Positions 28,001 to 40,800 of a DNA stretch of 64,000 bases are shown in pieces. The position numbers and the translations under genes are program-made. The stretch's first letter is position 1; each line of letters opens with the position of its first letter. The notes under the pieces were generated by a model. The model saw nothing but the letters and a program-made list of their open reading frames with translations. It had not been told where the DNA came from and did no database searches. The DNA is taken from NCBI GenBank assembly GCA_033239005.1, contig BSQZ01000022.1, forward strand, positions 1,627,501 to 1,691,500, given 5' to 3'. This stretch comes from Lamellibrachia satsuma (lineage: Eukaryota > Annelida > Polychaeta > Sabellida > Siboglinidae).

Positions 28001-31000
28001 AGATTTTCACATTTTGGGGGGTTTATCTGCCGTCCATGTGGAATGTCATATTTTTGACAGTCTGAATGTTAGTAATTTTTTTTGTCATTGTTTTTGAAAA
28101 AAATTAATCCATTTCTAGTATTAGTCTCCAGCATTATGTAAAAAATGGACCCAACTTGGAAATAAATAGTGCAAAGTTAATTTTTTCAGGATAATTGCAA
28201 AATACCATATTGAACAACATATCAAAAGTCCACTAGTTTCACCTGTGTGCGTTTGTCACAACGAGGTTAGATGCGTGATACTGATAGGCCATTGTGTTGA
28301 AATCTCTTCCGTTCAAGAATTCCGTTGTCCAGTGATTGCGACAACATGAAATCTTGAAAAAAATTATTAGCCGTAACATCACAAATGACAAACACAATTT
28401 TTCCACTGAAAATTATTGCTCATTAAAGAGAAGAAAAAAATTTGGGTCTAAAGGTCACATTTTTAACACTGGCATCGTGGTTGGTTTCAATTTAAAACTC
28501 ATGATCTACTGAACATAGCTAACTAAAAAATATCCAGTATGTGAAATATGCATTACCCGGTAGGTCAAATTTAAGGTCAAAAGGTCAAACTCCTTTCTTA
28601 GCAAAATAATGTAGGACCAATGTATTCCCAGAAACTTTTATCTCCATGTTCAACCCTAATGCTCCTGGAATATATGCTTGGTGTGCCTCAAAGGGTAAAA
28701 TGTGATGCTTTTGTTCATTATAATTATTTTTGAGAAATTGTCTCATCTCTGGGGTGCTTGAGTGTGTCTCCCAGGTGAAATGTGGTGTTTCCGACAAACT
28801 CATTAACATTTTTTGTAAATTAGGTTCATTGTTGTTTTTGAGAAATTTATTTCTGAGGTGCATTAATCTGACTCCTCGGGTAAAATGTGGCGTTTTCAAC
28901 ACTAATTTGTTTATAATTGTAAGTTTGTTGTCACTCCTGTCATCAATTTCTTCTGTTACCCTCTGCATGTTCAATCACAGTGAAAAGTTCTGACTGTCTT
29001 ATAATGTCTGATTGTACTTTCAGATGCTGGACGAATCCTACTATCCCTTGGTAAAAAAGGTGTGTTATAATGAGATCAAAACTTTACTTACTAAAAAGTT
29101 GATAAAAAACTTTAAAACTCAAAAATAACCATTTTGATAGGCTTTTTATTGTATGCATTTTAAAAGTGCAGTTTTAAATTTGCTAAAAAAATAGATTGCA
29201 CTGTGGTAAACCAGGTCTAAAATGAATCATATCTTTAAAAAACAAAGGCTTGAAATCCATGTTCGATGATCATTTTTACTTTCCCAGTATCGCCATCTTG
29301 TGGATTTTATTGTGCTACTTTTTGCATCAATATGTATTATGATGCTGCAAGTGCACCTTGTATAACATAGTTACCTTCAGCGTCACTTGTTAGTTGGTTG
29401 AATACTACTTTTATGCATTGATGAAATAATTTACTTTCGACGCATCACTAGAGACATTATTAATTACTATTACTGATATAAACTGATCCACTTTGTTGCA
29501 GTGCATTAGTTCCATGGCTGACCTGCGGGGGAGCCACGGGTTTCCTTACAAGCGGGAGTTGGACACAGCCCTAGGGATGGCCGTTCGTTCCCTAGGACCT
29601 CGCCTTGTTCTCGATGCTGTGCCGCTTCAGATCACGGGAACTGAGTAAGGGACCATTTCAAATATAAGTTTCAACATTAATCAAATATTTTCAAAATTGC
29701 CTATGTGTTGTATCGTGGCATGTGCTGAGGCTTCAAACAGCATAATTTAATAATAAAAAAATTATTTATATAGCGCCCGATCAATCAAGATTGCTCTCAG
29801 GCGCTTTATATACATACAATCATAACTCAGTAGTAGTAGTAGTAGTAGTAGTTGTAGTAGTAGTAGTAGTAGTAGTAGTAAAATAGTACACCACTTGCCA
29901 GTCACTTTTTTGTGATGCTGTTTAAACCCAAGCTTAAAGTAGTCTTAAGATGTGCTTTAATTGATGAATCGATCTGACTAATTAACACTTTCAACACTCA
30001 TTCTCTTACTTCGCTCAACTGTATATACTCTCAACTGATGCTGCGTCATGTCGATGGAAAATTCAAATTCTCATCAACTTGTTTCAGTTGAGTGTAATTG
30101 GCTCTAAAAAGGATTAACATTTTCGCCTGTCAGTGAAAAACAGAATCATCCCAGAACCCCAATTTAAGACAAGTTCAGTAGCATACTTGAGATCTGTTAC
30201 TCGATGCACTATGAGTGGCGCCCTCTTGTTGCAGCGATGACTATGACTTCCCCCGTAGCTGGCTGCTTCCCGTACTGCGGGAAAACATCCAGGAGACAGA
30301 GCTAGGCTTCTTTACGTCCTTCTTCCTCCCCCTGGCGGCTAAACTTCGCACCCAAGGTCAGTCACCATCGCAGAAAAACCCTTTTTTACAACTGTATTCC
30401 ATTAGAAAATGTTCTTTGTCATGATATGTTCTTTCAGTTTTCGTGTCTTAATTTCCCATTGGAAATATGTTACAACAATGCGTTTACATATTTTAGGATT
30501 ATATGTGATTCTTTTATATGTGGTGTTTTTTATATTGCTTTTATATGCCTTTCTTTATGTATTTACATATTTTAGGATTGTAAAGCACCAATGAACTCGT
30601 AACAAAGAGCTTGTTGAATTTGTGAACAGTTAATATATTATTGTATTAAAGTTGTAGCTCTTATTATTATGCCTTGTAATCATTTCAATTGGCACATACA
30701 GTCAGTGGTTACAATAAGTTATAATGACCGTATTTGACTTATTAACATGGCCTAATTAGCGTACACCCCATTTTTTAATCAGCAAGATCCATAATTATTG
30801 TAATTTGACTAATGTGGAACAACTGAAAAGTGTCGCCATCTGGTGTTAAACAGTTGGCACCACTTTTCCGTTCTACACTAGTCAGAACAACTAGATGACA
30901 CCATTAGTGTTAAACAGTTACCTTAGAGAAACACATTTTGGTGTACACTTTTAGGAACAGATTCCTTGACATTTTCCATGATTCAATTGTTTGACTTACT

Positions 31001-34000
31001 GTGTGCTTATTAGGTCGAATATGGTACATTGTATTCAATATTATAGACTAAATATATGGCATTATAGTTATTGTTGACAAATGTAAAAACTGTGATTCCA
31101 TGATGAATTGTAGAAGTGTAAACATATTGGTTCCAGCAATGACATTCGCTGAAGAGAAGAAGACCGTTCAGTCCAAGACGTACCACAGTCTCCAGCTTCA
31201 GATCTGGTCTCTCCTGCCGGGCTTCTGCAGCAAACCCACCGACTTGAAACAGGTTTGTCGTGTTTGTCCTTTTCCTTTATCCATACTATAAAGTAGTTTG
31301 TGACTCTGTCTGTCCGTCCGTCCGTCCCTCTGTCTGTTCACTCGTGGCAGTTTTACATGTATGGGGCTGAAGTTGTGTAGATATGCTCAGGGGCCCAACA
31401 AATATTCGTCATCATAAGCTTCATGAAACTGGCAGGTTGGGCATAAGTTGTCATTGCCGTTGGCATTGCCCTACCAAACCGTGTAGTGCCAGCAGTCACA
31501 AACTGTGTAGTGCCAGCAGTCACAAGCTGTGTAGTGCCAGCAGTCACAAACTGTGTAGTGCCAGCAGTCACAAGCTGTGTAGTGCCAGCAGTCACAAGCT
31601 GTGTAGTGCCAGCAGTCACAAACTGTGTAGTGCCAGCAGTCACAAGCTGTGTAGTGCCAGGAGTCACACGCTCTTGCAGTGGCTGCATTGTAAGCCATGC
31701 AACAGTGGGCAGCTCAGCTAGTAGAAATATTATAATTATGGAATTTCGCTCTCTGGCCAAGCTATTTCAGAAATGTTAACTAAAAAATCAGTGAGTCACT
31801 ATATCAGGTTCGACTTGTGAATTTGTAAATAATTTAAATTTGATTATTTATATACTTTTACTGTCAGCTATAATAATTTTTTAACATGTATATTCTGTTT
31901 TGATAAACAAATCGTATTTTATATATTTCAGTCTTTCAAGGGCATTGCTAAGATTCTCGGGACTGCTATCACTGACAGGCAAGACTTGAGAATGGATGTG
32001 ATGGCGTCGCTACGGAAACTCATCACACACAGTTTAGATGATGGTGAGTGATATTGTTGCCATGACTACTGTTATCATGACAACCATGAGTGATCTTATT
32101 TATTTTTAAGCTGTTAAAAAATTTTAAAAAGCTATTAAGAAGTCAGCCTGGAACAAATTCTGTAATAGAATATTTTAAATGGTGTGCTCAAATATAGTTT
32201 GTTTAATATCTGTTTTCATGACAACAGAGGAAAACCGGGCAGAATTGACGAGGTTTGCAAAGAACTTTCTTCCATTGCTGTTTAACCTGTTCACTTCGGA
32301 GGCGACAAACGAGAAAAGTCCGATGCGACTGGCCATTCTTGAGACAACCAAGTGTTACCTGCAGATCACCAACTGTGAGCTGATTGGCTCGTTCTTTGAC
32401 AGGTGTCTCGGTAGGATTGAGGAAGAAGATACATCAGCTTTCACAAGGTGATGACCTTGGTATCTATATAGGAATGTTTTTTGTATGTCTTGACACGGGA
32501 ATGTTGTTGTCTTGATTTGATGTAAAATTGAGTAAAACTTATCCAGGATTGTGTTAACTTAAATGCTTGTTATTCATAGATGTCCTCTGAAGTAGTAATT
32601 GTGATGTTCTTGTGTATAATACTAATAATGAGATCATAGCTTAATGGAATGGTTATAATATATTTTGAAAAAGAAATGCCCACCTGAATAGTGCCAGTAA
32701 ATAATAACATTTCACCGTGACTAAACTCAGCAGTAAATACACATTCAGAGAGAAGCTGCTAGTAACTTAGCTCAACACCACACGATCAGGTTTCAGGGAC
32801 AACTTCTGTGACCAGTTGATCAGTTATCAAATCGTAAAATTTATAAGAATAATTTATGAAATGTTTTGTCAAAGAGTTGGGTGTTTTTAAATACACGAAC
32901 CAATGTTACTGTTGATGTTGTCGTCTCTGTCCAGTTGAAGCACTAGCCAGGGCATGTAACAAGTGTGTTGTCTTGTCTTGTTGTCATCTCTGTCCAGTTG
33001 AAGCACTAGCTAGGGCATGTAACAAGTGTGTTGTCTTGTCTTGTTGTCGTCTCTGTCCAGTTGAAGCACTAGCTAGGGCATGTAACAAGTGTGTTGTGTT
33101 GTCTTGTTGTCGTCTCTGTCCAGTTGAAGCACTAGCTAGGGCATGTAACAAGTGTGTTGTCTTGTCTTGTTGTCGTCTCTGTCCAGTTGAAGCACTAGCT
33201 AGGGCATGTAACAAGTGTGTTGTGTTGTCTTTTTGTTGTCTCTGTCCAGTTGAAGCACTCGCTAGGGCATATAGCAAGTGTGTTGTGTTGTCTTTTTGTT
33301 GTCTCTGTCCAGTTGAAGCACTCGCTAGGGCATATAGCAAGTGTGTTGTGTTGTCTTGTAGACATGCATTGACAGATCTGGTGATTGCAATGGTCCCGTA
33401 CGTCTCTGAGAATCGCCTAAAAGTGGCTGCATCACAAGTTATGAAACAACTGCAGGTATGGCCTAAGTTATGCATGGTTAAAGTTACACATTGGTATATT
33501 TACTAAAATGTTGACAATACGCAGTGTTAATGCTCAGGCATTGCTAGTTACAGCAGGTGTAAGCTTAATAAATGGAATTAACTTTTGAAATTTTTTTTTA
33601 GAATTACCACAGAAAATATATATGTTGTTTATGTACTGTATGAATATTTACTGTCTAAGAACATATATTAGTATAAATATGTGGAATTAGTAAGTGAAAT
33701 GTGTGAGTTATGCTTGTCCTGAAGACTGAAAGTATAAACAAATTTAAATGAATGAAAATTTTAACACTTATCGATGACCTGAAAGGTATAGAGGCAAAGT
33801 GACATTTTTCAGAGTGACGATCGCACGGAACAGAAGAAGAGTTATCGCGTGCTCGAGGAAATTTGCGCTGGACGCTCACCCGAATGCAAGGCTTTTGTCA
33901 CCTCCAACTTGGGAGACCTTCAAGAACAGTTGTTACAGTCGCTCAGTAAATCAAATCCATCTTCAAAAGCGGTGAGTTCAGTTGTAAAGAGTTTGTAGTA

Positions 34001-36176
34001 GTAATGTATGTCAATAAAATCTGATGAAATCTGACTGCATTCTCCTACTGCTGAAGAAACATTTTGCACCACTGTTAACTTCTTCCCTGAATTCCATCTT
34101 GTATCTCTAGCCATGTTTTTCCATTTCAGCCACGGCTGCGTTGTCTGATTCACATTTTCCGGCAACTCAGCGAGTCACAGATAGACTTCTTGGCTGCTGT
34201 TGTGCCAGAAGTAAGCTTCACTGACTTCTCTTTCTTCGATAATTGCTTTAATCTGCATATTTTCTTAATGTTGTAGCACATGTGACAATTCATGATGACA
34301 TTGCATAAATGGGTAAAACCCACATTATTTATAAATTTTCAATGTATGAAATGTTTCTGGCTGTAATTTGTTTAAGAGCTCATTTATACAAAACCAAACT
34401 TGAAAGAAAATGTTTACCCTTTCTCTTTCCACACACAATTTAATTTACTTGCATTTTGCATGGCATTTCGTCCACAACTGAAAATGTATGTACCAACTGA
34501 CTGCTAGGTGGCAGCATGATCAGTCAAACGGATACATTGACCCTTGCATTTTCATTCTGTTTTTCCCATCTGATTGTGCTACCATCTAGTGGACAGTCTT
34601 GTGATTGTCCTGACATTATGAATGAGATATACTTAAAAAGTAAATTGATGTACAGGGAAATTATCATTTTGAGTAATAAATTCGTATTTGGGGGTCCTCA
34701 AATTTATTCATATGTAGTGAGACTTTAGGATCAGAAGCTTAGGTCATTTTATGAAAGAAACTGTCACATGAGTTCAAGTAACTGCCCAAAGGTGATAGTA
34801 GCATTATTGTAATGTGTGTCTGTGCCACCAGGCAGTGCTGTGTACCAAAGAAGCAGCCGATCGTGCGAGGAAGGCCGCTTTTGTGCTCCTTGTGGAGATG
34901 GGACATTCTCTGCTGCGGTGGGCTGAAGTTGGTGACCCAAAAGGTATGGGGCGTGTCAGCAGTAATGATGTTCCTTATTATGAATGAAATCAGGAGTTGG
35001 CGTATTTCCATACATGATTTTGTTTTCTTATTTATGAGATGACATTCCTGGATTCTGTTCAGAATATTCTGCAATATAAGATAACATTTTGGTGGGTTAT
35101 GTAAACTCCATGATATCACATTTAGAATTGTCTAAAATTACCAAAAGGGAGCACAAGATCATTGTTTCACAACTGTAAAGAAAATATTGCTGTGTTGATT
35201 GTATGCTCTTACAAATGATCAAGCTAATGATATATGCTAAGTTCTTTGAAATATTCTGTGTTGTTATTATTCATTGTGTCATTGTGTGATTTATTCAACA
35301 TTATGAGAATTTACACATGATTTTCTCATACCCAGAAGTGGCCAAACTGAAGTCATTTTGTGATGGTTTCAGCTGTGATTCAGGAGTACTTCCAACTGTT
35401 GCTGGCTGGATTGGCCGGCACCCCTCACATGGTCTCATGTAGCTTACTCGCAATCACCACCGTCCTGTATCAGTTCAAAGGTAGGTACACACTTGGTGGT
35501 TGGTAGCAAGTATGTAGGGCTGGGGCCAAAGTACTTGCTTGTACTTGAAAGTACTCGTTACTCATACTCATTGGTAGGTAAAGTCATCCCCCAGGCATTA
35601 CGCCTTAGGAAGCCATGAAGGCTTATATGGCCAGTGCTTAAACCTGGTTTCTGTAGTGCGAATACTCATTGGTACTTGAAAGTATGTGTTACTCATACTT
35701 GTAAGTACTCATTGGTACTTGAAAGTATGTGTTACTCATACTTGTAAGTACTCATTGGTACTTGAAAGTATGTGTTACTCATACTTGTAAGTACTCATTA
35801 CTTTTTTACTTGAAAGTACTTGTTTCTCTTATTTGTTTGTACTGGAAATTCCTCACTGCTTATACTCATTGGACACTTGAAAGTACTTGTTACTCACGCG
35901 TTCCACTGAGAAGTATTCATTACTCGTACTTGTTTGTACTTGAAAGTACTTGTTTCTTACACTGGTTGGTATGTGACTACAACTTTTTGAAATCTTATCA
36001 AATCACCTACTCGTACATAATTAAATTTAGACATTTCAAGTAATTTTTTGGAGTAGTATACATGGCAAAATGAAAGAAAAATGTTGGTTAGGTTCATTGT
36101 TCACAGTAGTGAGTTGGTTAAATGGAACAAAATATATAGAGACTCAGATAATTGCAACTTAAACACATTATTCTTG

Positions 36177-36232
<56 letters not shown>

Positions 36233-37808
36233 CTGGGTACACACAATCAGGCTATATATTTGTCATGCTGGTCCTGTAGATAGTGTCAGTGAAGAGCTGC
36301 TGGGAGTGCTGGTAGACAGTACGTGTCTACTCCTCAAGTCTAAGGCCAGGGAGATTGTCCAGTCAGCCCTCGGGATGCTCAAGGCTCTCATCTGCATCTT
36401 CCCTGACACGATGCTGGCCCAGTTCATGCAGAAGATGGTGAGGCTTGTGTTTCCATGGCAACCAAGAGTTGTTATGTGTTTGTTTAGGGGTGATCTCCAA
36501 TTAGTGTTGTATGTTGATGTATATTAAAAAAACTTGTTTTTTTATTAATTAAAAATTTCTTGTAGCAGCGGGAGGTTCATAGTTCATCGGTTTCATGTAG
36601 TGTCATACATTAACATTTTGAGATCTTCCCTTGGTGATGCCTAATTAGTAATAACCAATTGCAGTTGAATGGTTGCATAAGATTTCTGCTTAATGTGGCA
36701 TGTTCTCTTAATGTGATGCATATGCATCTATCAAATTACCTTGGCGGAGTCAATGTTTAATAGGAATCAGAAAATTGTAATATGGATTGGAAGTAAATAT
36801 TTCATTGGTGTAAATATGTCATGTGACTTGGGCTATAGTATATGATGTTTTCGGATGCAGGTTTCTAGTATTGTGGCCATGAAAGAGGAGACAAAGCACC
36901 ACCTACGCTTCAAGTCGAAGGAGATATTCATGCGGCTCATTCGCAAATTTGGGTTTGTTTCTCTTTGCTTGTAACAGGTAACATAGATGTGTCAGGTGCA
37001 ATGCTTTTTTTATGTACAAGTACGTTCTTATATAGCACAGTCCCTAGGATCGCTCAAAGTGCTTTACTCTTCACCCCCGGGCAGACCTGTTCATTCCAAC
37101 AGAAACTCATCTTCCATGGGAATCATTCAGCCATACTCCAATTACTGCAAAAAAGTTATGTAACTGATGTAGCCAACCTAATTGTTTTGTAAAAATTGGG
37201 TACAACATGCCGACTGACTGATGCATAAGGGAGAGTAGGTTGGAAATGGGATCTTTTGGAAAGATACAATACAAATGTAGATCCTTTTTATGTAGTGTCC
37301 ACCTTCTACATAGTGTCCACCTTCTACGTAGTGTCCACCTTCTACGTAGTGTCCACCTTCTATGTAGTGTCCACCTTCTACATAGTGTCCATCTTCTACG
37401 TAGTGTCCACCTTCTACGTAGTGTCCACCTTCTATGTAGTGTCCACCTTCTACATAGTGTCCATCTTCTACGTAGTGTCCACCTTCTACATAGTATCCAC
37501 CTTCTATGTAGTGTCCACCTTCTACGTAGTGTCCACCTTCTACGTAGTGTCCACCTTCTACGTAGTGTCCACCTTCTATGTAGTGTCCACCTTCTACATA
37601 GTGTCCATCTTCTACGTAGTGTCCACCTTCTACGTAGTGTCCACCTTCTATGTAGTGTCCACCTTCTACATAGTGTCCATCTTCTACGTAGTGTCCACCT
37701 TCTACATAGTATCCACCTTCTATGTAGTGTCCACCTTCTACGTAGTGTCCATCTTCTACGTAGTGCATATTGATGTGTAGTGCATATTGATGTGTTTATA
37801 TATATATA

Positions 37809-37840
<32 letters not shown>

Positions 37841-40800
37841 CTTTTTTATTATTGTGTAGTGCCATTATGACACTATATATATTGTATTTTATTATATTAT
37901 TATTAAATTAGTGAATGATTCTACACAAGGAGTAAATACATGTGTATCCTGTCATGGACTCGTAACCTTACACAGGGGGCTACAGGACGACCAGTGCTGC
38001 CAGTGATGGGAACACTCAGATTCAGATAAGAATGAAAATAATTAAATAATGAGCCAAACACGAGAGGAATACAGACAGGGTTATATATTTGTGTTCATTA
38101 CAAAGTTGTGATGACAAACCGTAGAACTCTTGTAGTACCACTGAAAGCAACAAAACACTAAGGCCTTTTATTTTTATCTCTTGGTTTACGGATATTACTA
38201 ACACAAAACCGGTTCGTTGGTCGGAATTAAAAGTGAAAATAAAATAGTACCATATTGGCCACATGTATTCGACTAGCGTTGGGAATCAGTTTGGCCAAAC
38301 TGATCGATAATCGGTTTGTGGGTGGCCATTGTTGGAGTAAACCAAAACGAATTTAATGCTGCCACTAGATATTTACTGAGTGGCTGTAAGTTGAAATTTT
38401 TATAATGTTTGCTTGCATCGGACTGGGGTGATTTTTATTCATTGTCGCAGAGTCAAGGCCAAACTGTTAAAACAGCTCTCGCCCTGGTAACACATGTTAG
38501 GTGTATAGGTAAATCACAGAGCTTTTCGCCAGTACTACGTGGGATAATAAACAAATAGTTTGTCGGCATCTTCGACAGTGCCCGATTTGATTCAACATAA
38601 CTAGTAACTAGCTTTGTTAATAAGCTCCATGACGTGGCACCACCGTTTGTTGCACATCGTCGAGTCTAGATGGAACGGGAATGAAATTCAGAATGAATGT
38701 TTTTATTCAATAAAAAATAACTTTTCTCGCAATAGTATGAAGCATGAACCAACAAATCATCAATAAAATTGAGCACTTGGAACAACACTAAATTCAGACA
38801 CTTAAAATAACTAAATTCTCAATTGTCCAAAAACATATTAGTGTTGGGAATCGGTTTGATTTTCATAATCGATTATTGGTTTGGCTGTTCGATAATTGTG
38901 GCAGAGCCACTAGCAGCAGTGCGAAATTAATTAATTGCTGAGTATTAACGTAAAAAAACGTGAAGTCATTTAACTGTCTGAACTTGTATAATAACCAGAT
39001 TCAGTAATACTGGCAGTTTGCAGAAATATTGACATAGGAACTTGAACTAATATGAAGGGAATAAAATATCGCAGTATGAAACACCAACGGTCTCCGAACC
39101 TAACTAAACGCTCTGGGACATGTTTCAGATTGCGATTAACATTCGCTGAATTAAATCAGTTAATTGATGTCATTTTCAGCATGTAGGCCAGTCACAGAGC
39201 TGTCAGGCAACACAACTTGGGATAATCACACGTAGTTCATCAGCATCTTCAACTGTGCCTGACTTTTTGATGGCATAACTTGCTTCAATTATCAAGGCTC
39301 TGTGATGTGGAGCTACTGTTTGTTGCACACGAGATTTCTGGCAAGTCCAGATAACTTAGGAATAAAATTTTACATGGATTTGTTAATATAATCGAAAATA
39401 ATCACGCAAAACTTTATTTTCAAGAATACACCATGAAGATGATGAATTTAAGTAAATGCCCGGGACAAAGACGTAAATATTTTTCTTCCCAAAATGGAAA
39501 TATTGGGTTTACAGATCCATAAACGAACCAGTGAAAAATAAAAGGCCTAACATGTCTAAAGATTTGTTTTCTCATAAGAGAACCTTACTTAATGACATCT
39601 GTGTGTAGGTTTGATGTGATCAGTGGCATGGTGCCGGCCAGTCATGCCAAGATGCTCACAAACATCCGCAAGACGCAGGAACGAGTGAAGAGAAAGAAGC
39701 ACCAACAAGACGAAAGCAAGGAAAATGAAGATGATGATGAAGAAGACATGTTCAGCTCAAAGCCCAAGTCTGAGAGGTGATTTATGAACAACTCTCAAGT
39801 TTACGTGGATCTGTGTAGTGCAGTTTTTAAAGCAGCACGGTTGATTTGATTACAGTTGTAATGTTAAATGACTGTAATCAATTACTTGCCTGTATTGTAA
39901 TAGTAATTAAAGCACATTGGTATTTTTTCTAGTTACACCATGTGTTATAATTGTAATATAAATTACATATATCATGTTAACATTGTGCAATAATTTGCAA
40001 TAATGCCAATGATAATTGCATATGTAATGTTATATTATTATTATCAGTGACAATATATGTTTTGATCATGATAACATCACATTGTGAATATTAGCTTGAT
40101 ATATGATGCTGTAATCACTATCAAAATGTACATAGAAACTGTAATTATGATATGTTACTGTAACCAACACACGTAATTTATTACAATAACAGAAATTACA
40201 TTTTGTATAATTATAGTGTAACCAGATTGTGAAGAAAAAACCAATACCTCTTCTTTTTTGACATGTTGATGTATTAAGATAGCTTGTTTTACAAACTCCA
40301 TTGTGGAGGTAAAAGATGGGGTGGTCGTAAAAGACAGAAGTGGTCATAAAAGACAGGTGTAGTGTATTACTTACAGTGACCTGTTTGTCCTCCAGCATCA
40401 ATGACATATTGCGGGACACGGACTCGGAGCTGGAGGAGGATGAACCCTCTGCCTCCCGGGGGAAGAAGAAGCTGAAGAAGAAGATGGGAGCGGCGTGGCT
40501 GAAGGAAGGGAAAGCCGAGGAGGACATTGTTGACTTCCTTGACCCATCCGTCTCCAAGAAAGTGCTAGGTGGGTCAGAGGAGTAGTGGGGGAAGCAAGTG
40601 GCCAGTGGGGTCAGACTACAATTTGTCATTTTATCAGCTGTGTTAATGATCAGTATTGGCATATGTTGACATGGGCAAAATTATGCAACTATTTTCTTTA
40701 AATAGTGCGTGTTAGTCAGACTTAGGCTGGAACTCGTCATGGACCAGGGATTTGTAATTTTGTTGTCATTCATGAGAAAGGTATGTATGTATGGGTCTAG

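Noticed and set aside
32973..33506. 177-codon frame with repeated Cys/Leu motif running into exon 19
   Set aside because: The 63-bp minisatellite is open by period. The exon 19 portion belongs to RRP12, with its acceptor at 33361.
37178..37780. Open frames up to 196 codons with HYVEGG-type repeats
   Set aside because: The 18-bp period and absence of stops explain them; they lie within an RRP12 intron.
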